DNA from: Halalkalibacter wakoensis JCM 9140
GTDB taxonomy: Bacteria > Bacillota > Bacilli > Bacillales > Bacillaceae_D
Assembly: GCF_000513095.1 (NCBI RefSeq)
Contig: NZ_BAUT01000042.1
Coordinates: 1-33,575 of the forward strand
Direction: 5' to 3'
Length of the DNA stretch: 33,575 nucleotides
Translations under genes and position numbers: made by a program
The notes under the pieces: generated by a model
Database searches by the model: none
What the model was told of the DNA's origin: nothing
The model's input: the letters and a program-made list of their open reading frames with translations, nothing else
Shown here: positions 1 through 8,396 of the stretch, one piece after another
Layout: each line of letters begins with the position of its first letter
Numbering within the stretch: the stretch's first letter is position 1

Positions 1-97
1 GCGGGAAATAGAGGTAGGGCTGAGACACCTCTGGCGTAGCCGAGGGGGCTCAGCACCTCCCCGCGGAAAGCGAGTGGCTGCAGCGCAATGGAACGAA
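1..97 (-). repeat. GC-rich foldback repeat, copy 1 (cut by window edge)
   Basis: The reverse complement matches the copy at 2459-2575 almost base for base over about 95 bases, including the blocks GCTGCAGCCACTCGCTTTCC and GTGTCTCAGCCCTACCTCT. The copy lies in the opposite orientation to the one at 2459, so the two bracket the partition genes. The outer arm that would complete the foldback falls outside the window. Similar GC-rich foldback repeats are, from memory, common between genes in Bacillaceae; I know no agreed function. Confidence 0.8.
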
Positions 98-164
98 CGC
101 GTCACATTCACTACCCAATAAAAACAACCTATTAAAAAGAGCCACCAACCGGCAGCTCATTCAT

Positions 165-788
165 CTATTTATTCATCTTTGCAAGAAACCCACCTAACAA
201 GTCTTCTGCACTTTCTTCTTTTTCAGGCTCTTCTTCCGCTTTTGTCGCCGCATGCTCTTGCAGTGCTTTGCTCCAGTCAAAGTTGTCTAACGCGTCATCC
301 AAGTCATCGACTGCATCTTCATGCAGTGGCTCCTCTTCAAGCTCCTCTTGACTACTAGCGACTTCTTCTTCAACCGCTTGTAACTTTTCAACCTCTTCCA
401 TCACGTCTGCCTCCTGCAAATACAGCGCCTCTTCAATATCAAACTTATTGCTATTAAGTGAGGCCAACACCGACGTTGCCCGCACCGGATCGGCTAAAAG
501 CTGAAAAACGATCGCCCCAAGTAACGCTTCTGAATGGGCATGACGCAACCAGTTGCGCTGTTCTTTCGTTAACTGTTTTGGCAGAGGAATGCGTATCGTC
601 TCGCGTTCCTTCGCCATTGAGTTGCTAACCCCTTCAAGAGCAAATTCTGCGATTTTGCTAGAAAAGTTGCGCCTCTCTGTTTCTTTTAACTTTTGCAGTT
701 GTTTTAGTAAGTGATCTGGAGTATCAGAGGGGAGACGGAATGTAATTGCCTGTCCCCTCTGGATTCCAGTCGTCCCCTTTGTACTCAT
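165..788 (-). CDS. ParR-like partition adaptor / DNA-binding protein (207 aa)
   Basis: This is probably the DNA-binding adaptor of a type II plasmid-style partition system. It follows the actin-like gene by only 12 bases on the same strand, as parR follows parM. The N-terminal part (about residues 12-55, with ITFRLP followed by two predicted helices) would fit a ribbon-helix-helix fold such as ParR uses to bind its centromere. Residues about 125-195 are very acidic and low in complexity. The last residues (LLGGFLAKMNK) form a short amphipathic tail, and in known ParR proteins the C-terminal tail contacts the ParM filament. The start ATG at 788 has AGGGTGA upstream. The role is inferred from context and general architecture, because ParR sequences are poorly conserved. 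Confidence 0.6.
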   Translation of the reverse strand: MSTKGTTGIQRGQAITFRLPSDTPDHLLKQLQKLKETERRNFSSKIAEFALEGVSNSMAKERETIRIPLPKQLTKEQRNWLRHAHSEALLGAIVFQLLADPVRATSVLASLNSNKFDIEEALYLQEADVMEEVEKLQAVEEEVASSQEELEEEPLHEDAVDDLDDALDNFDWSKALQEHAATKAEEEPEKEESAEDLLGGFLAKMNK

Positions 789-800
789 GAAATCACCCTA

Positions 801-1984
801 TTAGTTTTTCACTGGTTGTTTGTCTTTATCTTTACCTTTTGGATCTTGTCCATTGGCTTTTGTAAAAGCAGAAATCAACTTATAGTAAGCATTTGCCATC
901 ATCCAAATGCTTTCCTTTTCATCTTCAAAAAAGCCGATGTTGTAGCCGTCCAGGTTGTTATTTAATGTTTTTAAATAGTCTTTCAACACCATTGCGCCGC
1001 CACCAACAAAGTAGCAAATCTCTGTTTGCGAGTTTCTCGCCCAAACATTACGTAAATGACGGTACTGCTTTTTCGCAAGCTCCATTAAAATGCGGTCCGT
1101 AATATCATGAACGCTAGTCCGACTTCCGCGTACCATAATGTGATTGCGGTCATGTTTTTTCGTAATAATATCCACCACATCACGACGCTATCAAGCTCAA
1201 CGCCATGCTTTGAACGGATTTCCTCACGAATTTGCTCTAATGACTCTGCAACCCCTAGGTTAAAACCTTGTGCTTTATCATCGTCAACGTTACGGTTTTT
1301 AATAACCGCGATATCAGTAGAAAGACCACCAATATCTTGAATTAAGATGCTTTTATCTACTAAATCTCTATTAATAATGTTTAAGTTGTTATCCATAACA
1401 AGGTTAATGTAAGCTGCAAATCCCTCTGGATACACTTTCACTTCATCAAATTTAATGTTCACTTTTATTCCTTGGTACTTTGGCGTTACAAGGAACTCTA
1501 CTTGGTGAACAGAGCTTAATAGCTGCGAACGATAGCCTACATCTTTTCCTTCTTTTACTTCACGAAGCGGCAAACCTGTTCCTAATGTATAGTTTGCATC
1601 AACAACATTGTTTGTTTTCTTGAATGTGTCAGCATTTTCTTCTCTTACAGCATCAAGTGCTAATGAAGCAAAAAGCATCACTAGTGTTTGATCTTCTTCT
1701 GACTTGCTGCTTCCTGGATCTAGCTCGTTAGGATTATTACTTTTCGTTGCTAGATTTCCAACACGGTAAATCACATTATTCTCTAAAAGGGCAGGGGAGT
1801 GTACGCGTATATGTAATCCATCTAGAGGATCTTTCTCATTTAAATCTTCTATTCCAATAACAGGTCGATCTTCTGTATCTCTCGCAATAACATTTGGGAT
1901 GTTCAATTCAAAATCAGCTTTGCCAAACAACGCCTTAATAGAGTCGTTCCCTACATCAACAGCTGCAATTCTTGTTTTACTCAT
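801..1984 (-). pseudogene. ParM/StbA-like actin ATPase with one single-base frameshift
   Basis: Actin-like ATPases of this family polymerise and push DNA copies apart. Visible motifs are phosphate-1 (AVDVGNDSIKALFG, near the N-terminus), phosphate-2 (IQDIGGLSTDIAVI) and the adenosine motif (FVGGGAMVLKDYL, in the C-terminal part). The reading frame breaks near 1186-1187. Frame one ends in nonsense after VELDSV, while frame two continues as RRDVVDIITKKHDRN. Adding one base there (GATAGC then CGTCGT) restores a continuous protein of about 394 residues, a normal family length. The start ATG at 1984 has AAGGGAATG upstream. The gene is the first of a two-gene operon with the parR-like gene. No slippery sequence is apparent, so a real deletion or a sequence error is likelier than programmed frameshifting. 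Confidence 0.8.
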
Positions 1985-2039
1985 ACAAAATCATTCCCTT
2001 TCGTTTCAGGATTTAATAACTTTTTCCAACTTATATAAG

Positions 2040-2066
2040 AGTATAGCAGACTGCTAGATTCGTCAA
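2040..2066 (-). promoter_or_regulatory. Candidate promoter of the parM-parR-like operon
   Basis: Read on the minus strand, a TTGACG box (2066-2061) is followed after 15 bases by TATACT (2045-2040), about 55 bases before the parM-like start. The 15-base spacer is short, so this is a candidate only. It abuts the iteron array that begins at 2077, an arrangement that would allow autoregulation by the adaptor protein. Confidence 0.4.
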
Positions 2067-2076
2067 TGACCCTATA

Positions 2077-2237
2077 TTGTATTCATTTTCGTATACAATA
2101 TATCTTATTTTGTGTACAACATATACAAGTTGTACACATCCCTTTATCTAGCTATGTATACATGTTTGTTTACAAGAATACATATTTGTATACACCATGA
2201 TTACAATTTGTATTCTTGTATACGTTATTGTATACAA
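2077..2237. repeat. TTGTATAC/GTATACAA iteron array, probable parC-like centromere
   Basis: About a dozen exact or near copies of an 8-bp palindrome-like word lie within 160 bp in both orientations. Examples are TTGTATTC at 2077, GTATACAA at 2091, GTGTACAA at 2112, ATATACAA at 2121, TTGTACAC at 2130, GTTTACAA at 2168, TTGTATAC at 2186, TTGTATTC at 2208, TTGTATAC at 2216 and TTGTATAC at 2228 overlapping GTATACAA at 2230. The array sits just upstream of the actin-like operon, where type II partition systems carry their centromere. No credible gene crosses it. Confidence 0.75.
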
Positions 2238-2396
2238 CCCATATTATGTAAAAAAGTAACGTCTAGGATGTCTTCTAGTTGCTCCCCTCCCCTACTACTA
2301 ATTCATATGAAAATTTACGTTTCGACAGGAATCTAGTCGTATTGATTTTTATCAACAAGAATCTACACACTCCCCTACTCTCTTTATATGACAAAA

Positions 2397-2425
2397 AAAC
2401 ATGAACCATTATCTAGTTCATGTTT
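2397..2425. terminator. Hairpin, possible bidirectional terminator
   Basis: AAACATGAAC (2397-2406) pairs perfectly with GTTCATGTTT (2416-2425) around a 9-base loop, with A-rich and T-rich flanks. It separates the iteron region from the foldback repeat. The stretch 2238-2396 holds nothing I can identify. Confidence 0.5.
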
Positions 2426-2458
2426 TATAGTTTGTATGGGTTATGTGTTCTACTAACG

Positions 2459-2575
2459 TTCGTTCCATTGTGCTGCAGCCACTCGCTTTCCGCGGGGAGG
2501 TGCTGAGCCTCCTCGGCTACGCCAGAGGTGTCTCAGCCCTACCTCTTCTTCCCGCAGGAGTCGAGTGGCTTCCGC
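2459..2575 (+). repeat. GC-rich foldback repeat, copy 2 (complete)
   Basis: The outer arms GCCACTCGCTTTCCGCGGG and CCCGCAGGAGTCGAGTGGC are inverted matches, with a second, inner inverted pair (GCTGAG and CTCAGC). The whole element can fold into a long hairpin, and it is far more GC-rich than its surroundings. Copy 1 lies inverted at 1-97, and a fragment of the left arm lies at 33521-33547. Confidence 0.8.
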
Positions 2576-2645
2576 TCCATTTCACTATGAGGAATAATCT
2601 TTTTGCAGCAACCTTTGAGAAACAAATGTCCTTTTGTACTGATCT

Positions 2646-4060
2646 TTATTTCAAAAACCGAGAAGCAGTTGATTTCTTTTTCTTGGAACTATGTACATTT
2701 GCTAACTCTACCATTCTATTAGCTGCAAGCTGAGCACTTTCAGCTAGGCGTTCTTCCTCTACATTTACGAGGCGGCCGTCTTTAACGACTACCTTCCCAC
2801 CGACGATCGTCATATCCACCTGGGCCGTTCCTGTAATGATTGGTAGAGAAGCATCGTCAAACAACGCCCCGGCAAATTCTAATCTTTTTGAATCAATCAT
2901 AAATAAATCGGCTGCCTTACCTACCTCTAGAGATCCAATGCTATCTTCCCAGCCAAGTACTTTCGCTGAGCCTCTTGTTGCAACATATAAGCAATCCTCT
3001 GCACTTAAAGCGGTCGAACCATGCTGTAGTTTATGGAGGAGATTCATCACTTTTAGCTCTAACAGCATGCTAGATGCATCATTGGACGCAGATCCGTCAA
3101 CACCGAGTCCCACCTTCACCCCATTTCGAGCATTTTCAGTATCGGAAACGTTCCCGAAGAGAGCTTCATGTTGCTAGACGGACAATGCGCAACGCCACAG
3201 CCACAATTCCCCATCTTAATGATTTCTTCATCATTAAACCAAATCCCGTGTGCATACCATACATCATTACCAATCCAGTTCGTTTCCTCCATTAACTGCA
3301 AAGGACGCATGCCGTATGTTTCTACGCAGAAATCCTCTTCATCCTTCGTTTCTGCTAGATGCGTGTGCATTCGAACTTGATAGCTTCTAGCTAATGCTGC
3401 AGACTCACGCAGCAAATCACGGCTTACAGAAAAAGGAGAACATGGAGCCACACCTACACGAACCATTGAAAACTTGCTCGAATCATGGTACGTCTCAATG
3501 ACTCGCCTCGTATCTCGTAAAATCGCCTCGTCTGTTTGCACCACTTCATCTGGTGGAAGACCACCTTTTGAGCGTCCTAAGCTCATCGACCCTCTTGTAG
3601 GAAAGAAACGAATGCCTAGTTCACTCGCTGCACGAATCTCTTCGTCAATTAACTCGCCACTGACCCCATTTGGAAACACATAAAAGTGATCAGAAGCCGT
3701 CGTGCAGCCACTTTTCAAGAGCTCACCTAACCCAACCATCGCACTTACATACACATCTTCCGGTCGCAAATGCTTCCAGATATCATATAACGTGAGGAGC
3801 CAATCGAACAGCTCACAATCTTGTGCAGCGGGAATGTTTCGGGTAAACGTCTGATATAAATGGTGATGGGTGTTAATTAACCCTGGAAAAATGATTTTAT
3901 CTCTCGCATCAATGACGGTATCAGCTGTTTCATAAGGTAGGTTCGAACCAATTGCTTTGATTTCCTGTCCTTCTATGTACATACTTGCACCTGGATACTG
4001 CCTGCGCTCTCTGTCCATTGTGATGATGTTTCGAGCGTTTTTAATGAGCATGGTTTTCAT
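2646..4060 (-). pseudogene. 8-oxoguanine/guanine deaminase-type amidohydrolase, one frameshift
   Basis: Members of this metal-dependent amidohydrolase branch hydrolytically deaminate 8-oxoguanine, guanine or related ring amines in the cytoplasm. Seen in order: an N-terminal beta segment, the metal motif in LINTHHHLYQTFTRNIP, HTHLAETKDE, WYAHGIWF and the late catalytic aspartate in VGLGVDGSASNDAS. The block LYQTFTRNIPAAQDCELFDW is what I associate with 8-oxoguanine deaminases and chlorohydrolase-like relatives. The frame breaks near 3124-3127, where GAAATGGGG replaces an expected GAAAATGGGG. Restoring one A gives LENGVKVGLGVDG and a protein of about 471 residues. The ATG at 4060 is preferred over 4081 because AGGGGAGGGG precedes it. 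The substrate is inferred from motif similarity only. Confidence 0.8.
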
Positions 4061-4253
4061 AGGAATCCCCTCCCCTAGCATTCTTATCTATGATTATCAT
4101 AGAGGCAGAATAGGAGGAAGTCATTGTACTCATTGAACAATTTTGCATTGTATGTTTGGATAGATGAACTAGATCTGGGCATGCTGATGCTTTGCTTTCT
4201 TTAACATCATGAATTCAAACTGTGAGATTATCTCGCAACCTAGTAACTTAGCA

Positions 4254-4430
4254 GGACTCACGTTCCGTTATTTTAGCAAAAACAACCCTTTTTTGGGTGT
4301 TCGCGGACACACGTTCCGCTATTCACTAAAAATCAAGAATAATTTCACTCAAAAAGCGTAAATAACGGATCTCCTGTCCTCTCACTCACTAAAATCGGCC
4401 TTTTTGTCACACATAACGGATCGTGTGTCC
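4254..4430. repeat. 177-bp four-motif dyad element, copy A
   Basis: Two direct motifs (GGACTCACGTTCCGTTATT at 4254 and GGACACACGTTCCGCTATT at 4305) are followed by two inverted ones (AATAACGGATCTCCTGTCC at 4361 and CATAACGGATCGTGTGTCC at 4412). The offsets are 0, 51, 107 and 158. Closely similar copy B lies at 16453, and diverged copy C with identical spacing at 32418. The element is intergenic, between the divergently transcribed deaminase and chemoreceptor genes. The flanks 4061-4253 and 4431-4487 hold nothing else I recognise. Confidence 0.85.
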
Positions 4431-4487
4431 CCCACTTCCACTACACGCTACTTCCTCAACAGAAATACCAAGCACAGACTTTATTCC

Positions 4488-4516
4488 TAGAACTTACTTA
4501 CCTTTTAACGTATAAT
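4488..4516 (+). promoter_or_regulatory. Candidate promoter of the chemoreceptor gene
   Basis: A perfect TATAAT (4511-4516) lies about 60 bases before the chemoreceptor start. The matching -35 position (TAGAAC, 17 bases upstream) is poor. No clear sigma-D style sequence was found. Confidence 0.35.
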
Positions 4517-4576
4517 AGATTAACATCATGCTAATCTAGTTATGAACAAAATCAGTCACCTGAGGAGATTATTTAA

Positions 4577-6312
4577 ATGAATACGAACAAATCAATACCT
4601 TATTTTCTTGCTATTCTTTTTGTAGCAGCGATTCTCATTAATTTTATCATTACGAGTACCATGCTTAGTGTTACACTAACGATCTTGCTCTAGCCATTGG
4701 TTTATACTTTATTTTTAAATCCTTGCAATCTACGAATCAATTACATGAAATATTTAAAGGTATCAAAACAGCTTCCCTTAGCGATTATCTCGTTATTGAC
4801 GAAGCCGTAAAAACAACAAAGAAGATGCACAAAGACGTTTCTGAAAAATCATACTCAAGTAGAGATGAAGTCATTAACGATTTAAAAACCCATATAAATG
4901 ATCACTCTCAATTCCTTGGTGTTTGGGCTGCGTGGGAACCAAATGCTTTTGATGACCAGGATCACCGCTTTATTAATCAAAATGGAAATGCTTCCTCTGG
5001 GCAAATGTCTCCTTATGTGTATCGTGGAGTGGACAACATCGAAGTCACTTTTCTTGATCAATTACACTCTGAGGAATTTTACACTCGCCCGTTAGAAGAA
5101 AAGAGCCTAACAATCATCGACCCTTTTCATTTTGACATTGACGGTCAGCCAACCTTAATGACGACTGTTGCTATACCATTCAAAAAGCAAGGTACATATG
5201 TGGGTGTAATTGGGGTCGACATTCAATTAAGTTCGGCTAAGACGATAAATCGGGATTTGGTCAATTTATCAAAAGGTAGTGAAAACAAAAAGCTACGTGA
5301 GATTACAGAGCCACTCATTAAACGCGGTGGTACATATTCTTTAATTGGGCAAGCGCTTCAAGCTGTTCAGCAGGACCGTGCTGATTTAATTGATTCTCTT
5401 GAAAAAACAACAAACTCCGTCTCACAAAGTACAAAAGAGTTTATGAAAATAGCGTATCAATCTTCTTCTTCAGCTGATGAAGTTGCTTCTACGATAAACG
5501 ATATTGCTTCAGGAGCATCTGGACAAGCGACCGATACGGAAAAAGGAACCGAACATGTTGAAAATCTTGCTTCCATTATTGAAAAAGACCAACGTGAATT
5601 AAAGAATGTTAATGATCTGATTCAGGAAATCGACCGATATAAAGAAGAAGCTGAAGTCGTAAGTCAAAACTTAATTCAATCAAATACGAGCAGCACCGAG
5701 ACCGTAAAAAAGGTTTCTACAACCTTCCAACAGTCTGAAAAAAGCTTCGAAAAAATTGAAAGGGCTAGTGAAGGCATTTTAGCGATAACGAACCAAACAA
5801 ACTTGCTCGCTTTAAACGCTTCAATTGAAGCAGCACGAGCGGGAGAACATGGGAGAGGCTTCTCTGTTGTTGCGGAAGAAATTCGTAAATTAGCAATGGA
5901 ATCTCAGCAATTTTCTCAAGAAATCACAAATGATATTAGTGAACTAGGAAAGAAGACAACGGAAGCCTCAAGTGCAATGACTGAATTGAAAACGATTATT
6001 GCAGACCAATCAGAGAATGTAAAGAATGTCGACAACAAACTAGTCCATATATCTAACTCAATTGAAAAAATTCAGTATGGGTTAAACGACCTAAACAAAT
6101 CTGGTCTAGAGATGGAAACGAAGAAAAATGAATTAATCGAAATTATGCAAAGTCTCTCTGCCATTGCTGAAGAGAATGCTGCAGCTACAGAGGAAATAAC
6201 AGCATCCATTGAAGAACTTTCAGCATCCGTTTCAAACTCCGCTCAATCGAGTGAAAACCTAAGTGAAATTGTGGATGAATTAAAACTAGTGGCTGGAAGA
6301 TTAAAAGTATAG
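4577..6312 (+). pseudogene. Methyl-accepting chemotaxis protein with Cache-like domain, one frameshift
   Basis: The protein begins at ATG 4577 (GAGGAG at 4562), and its first frame ends at a TAG at 4691. One missing base between about 4669 and 4690 joins it to the long frame, which reads [16 protein letters not shown] upstream of 4723. Repaired length is about 578 residues. In order it has a transmembrane hairpin (about residues 8-30 and 36-51), a Cache/PDC-like region ([20 protein letters not shown] to [10 protein letters not shown]), and a long methyl-accepting signalling domain with the conserved tip [20 protein letters not shown]. No HAMP domain and no membrane segment follow the Cache region, so that region should be cytoplasmic, unlike usual Cache receptors. 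The ligand is unknown. A strong terminator follows the stop. Confidence 0.8.
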
Positions 6313-6321
6313 TATCTTAAC

Positions 6322-6349
6322 AACCCCCCAGTTAGCGTAACTGGGGGTT
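6322..6349 (+). terminator. Terminator after the chemoreceptor gene
   Basis: AACCCCCCAGTTA pairs with TAACTGGGGGTT around a 3-base loop, followed by a T-containing run (TCCTTTGTTTG). It starts 10 bases after the stop codon. Confidence 0.85.
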
Positions 6350-6357
6350 CCTTTGTT

Positions 6358-6647
6358 TGTCATGCATTGCATACGTTTTTAAACGTTCTATTACAACGTA
6401 AAGAAATGAAATTCAATAGAAACAATTCAACCCCAAGTGCCGATCACGAATTGGCTTCACTATAAAATTCTCCATTCAACCACTCGCTTAAACTGTAGCT
6501 TCTTAAAAAGTTAATAGTATATCCAAATAATTACAATAATTATTAATATAATTCAATTAGATCATAAAAATAACCAATATCTTAACAAATAGAAACACAA
6601 ATCCAAAAATAAACTTCTTAAAGAAATAAAAATATTCATTTTGGTGA
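6358..6647. other. AT-rich intergenic stretch, nothing recognised
   Basis: The DNA between the chemoreceptor terminator and the tctC promoter is AT-rich and has no convincing open frame with a ribosome site, no RNA gene and no repeat family member. It may hold binding sites for a regulator of the tct operon, but none is evident. Confidence 0.5.
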
Positions 6648-6676
6648 TTGACTGTAAATATGATATACCTTATAAT
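6648..6676 (+). promoter_or_regulatory. Strong sigma-A promoter for tctC
   Basis: TTGACT (6648-6653), a 17-base spacer and TATAAT (6671-6676) make a near-consensus vegetative promoter. Transcription would start near 6683, leaving a leader of about 150 bases before the tctC start at 6832. No standard riboswitch was recognised in that leader. Confidence 0.75.
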
Positions 6677-6831
6677 TTAGAGATCATTCAGATAATTACT
6701 TTTTTTCAAAAATATCAATAGTAGTCTAGTATATTATTTGTCTGAAAATTTCGTTTAATCAAGACTTGTGGATTAGTTACCGGCTGGTAATTTCCTATAA
6801 AAAGAACAAAGATTTAAAAGGGGAGAAAACT

Positions 6832-7806
6832 ATGAGTAAGAAAACAGTTAAATTCGTTCAAATGTTAATGATTCTATCATTAACAGCCATTCTTTTAGCA
6901 GGTTGCGGAAGTAATGAAGCGTCTGTTGATGCGTATCCAGAAAGAGAAATTGAAATGATTATCCCTTGGGCTCCAGGCGGGGGAAGTGATATTGAAGGAA
7001 GACTTGTTACAGAGCATGCTCAAAATCATATCGATACAACATTTGTTAATGTGAACCTTCCTGGTGTAGGCGGAACGGTCGGCTTAGAAGAACTAGAAGA
7101 AAAAGAAGCGAATGGTTACCATTTAGGTCAAATTCATGAAGGTCTTCTTGTTGCTCATCATTCTGGTATTACACCAATCAATTTTGATAACTTTATTCCA
7201 ATTGCTGCCATGTCTTCTGCAGATCAAATTTTGGCTGTTGCCAGTCATTTAGATATTACGACTTTAGAAGAATTCGTTGAATTAGGTCAAAATGAAGAAA
7301 TTCGTTTCGGCGGTACTGTAAGCGGAATTCCACGTGTTTGGTTAGAGCAAATGGGACAAGAATTAGATATTAACTATAATCTTGTTGGTTACGAAGGATT
7401 AGGTGAAGCGATCCAAGCGTTAGCTGGTGGACATATTGACGCTGCGATCGTTGACTACCCTTCTGCAAGAGACTTTGTTGAAGCAGGACATATGAATTTC
7501 CTAGCTGTTGGTACTCAAGAGCGTTTAGAACATGCTCCTGATGTTCCTACATTTACAGAAGAAGGTTATGATATTTTACTTAGCATCAACCGAGGTTACG
7601 TTGCACCAATTGGTACACCTCAAGAAGTGATTGACTATTTAGGACAAGTATTTGAAGACACAGCAAATGACCAAGCCTATATTGAAGGTGTAACAAGTGC
7701 TGGAGCCAGTGTCAACTTCATGGGCCCTGAAGCATATAAAGCTCATTTAGAAAGCCAAGACGCTATTATTAAAGCCATTATTGAAGAAATTGAGGCTTCT
7801 GAATAA
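6832..7806 (+). CDS. tctC: TctC-type tripartite tricarboxylate transporter substrate-binding lipoprotein
   Basis: This is the extracytoplasmic receptor of a three-part secondary transporter for tricarboxylates or other organic acids; here it would be lipid-anchored outside the membrane. The signal peptide ends in a lipobox, LLAGCGSNE. The mature part starts with the family signature YPEREIEMIIPWAPGGGSDIEGR, followed by a typical bacterial TctC/Bug two-lobed domain, about 324 residues in all. ATG 6832 with GGGGAGAAAAC upstream is preferred to the longer frame from 6766, which would add a non-signal-like extension. The substrate cannot be read from sequence. A stem-loop separates it from tctB and tctA. 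Confidence 0.9.
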   Translation: MSKKTVKFVQMLMILSLTAILLAGCGSNEASVDAYPEREIEMIIPWAPGGGSDIEGRLVTEHAQNHIDTTFVNVNLPGVGGTVGLEELEEKEANGYHLGQIHEGLLVAHHSGITPINFDNFIPIAAMSSADQILAVASHLDITTLEEFVELGQNEEIRFGGTVSGIPRVWLEQMGQELDINYNLVGYEGLGEAIQALAGGHIDAAIVDYPSARDFVEAGHMNFLAVGTQERLEHAPDVPTFTEEGYDILLSINRGYVAPIGTPQEVIDYLGQVFEDTANDQAYIEGVTSAGASVNFMGPEAYKAHLESQDAIIKAIIEEIEASE

Positions 7807-7821
7807 GCTTTACAAGCCGGT

Positions 7822-7852
7822 AAAAAGGGGGTCCAACACTGGCCCCCTTTTT
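7822..7852 (+). terminator. Intra-operon terminator or attenuator between tctC and tctB
   Basis: AAAAAGGGGG (7822-7831) pairs perfectly with CCCCCTTTTT (7843-7852), and the stem ends in a T tract. It lies 15 bases after tctC and 40 bases before tctB. Partial termination here would give more binding protein than membrane components. Confidence 0.8.
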
Positions 7853-7891
7853 ATTTACGTTATAAATGATGAAGTGAAAGGAGGATAAAAA

Positions 7892-8372
7892 ATGGGTGAT
7901 TTGCTCATTGGACTTGCTTTAATCATATTATGTTTGCTTATTTACTCGAGTTCCCGGGATTTCCCACAGTTTAATGAAGTCACGTTAAACCCAGTCCTTC
8001 CCTCAATTAATCGCTCTCTTACTAGGTCTCCTTTCTCTCATTCTAGTGATCTCAAAAGTAAGAGACCTTATTAGTCAACGAGCTGAATTGAAGAAGTTGA
8101 AAGTGAGGGAGTATGTAAAAGAAGTGTTTATTGAATATAAACTCGTCTTTATTACTCTACTAAATTTCTTTCTTTATATCTTTTTAATGCAATATATCGG
8201 ATTTATTATCACAACGATCATCTTTATTATTGTTACAGCCATCATTATTGGTCCAAAAAAGAAAAAAGATCTTCTTGTTGCAACAATTGTGTCTGTTGTC
8301 ATTACCGTTTCAACGTATATCTTTTTTCAAAATGTATTATATGTTCGATTCCCGTCAGGTTTATTTTTCTAG
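7892..8372 (+). pseudogene. tctB: TctB-type small membrane subunit, one frameshift
   Basis: TctB is the small, four-helix membrane subunit of tripartite tricarboxylate transporters. The start ATG 7892 follows AAAGGAGGA. The first frame reads MGDLLIGLALIILCLLIYSS, then changes frame near 7997, where GTCCTTCCC seems to carry one extra C. Removing it yields FPQLIALLLGLLSLILVISK and a protein of about 159 residues with four hydrophobic segments, the usual size. The gene lies between tctC and tctA as in other tct operons. Whether the insertion is real or a sequence error cannot be decided from the DNA. Confidence 0.8.
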
Positions 8373-8396
8373 TAAAAAAGAAAGGAGGTTATCCAT

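Noticed and set aside
1150-1220. Programmed frameshift in the parM-like gene
   Set aside because: No slippery heptamer or stimulating hairpin was seen, and similar one-base breaks occur in four neighbouring genes, which points to error or decay.
2112-2336. Plus-strand open frame over the iteron region
   Set aside because: Its Tyr/Ile/Cys-rich product comes from repeated TATAC words, with no ribosome site, and it covers the likely centromere.
2443-2733. Plus-strand 96-codon frame over the GC-rich repeat
   Set aside because: It is a by-product of the GC-rich foldback repeat and overlaps the end of the deaminase gene on the other strand.
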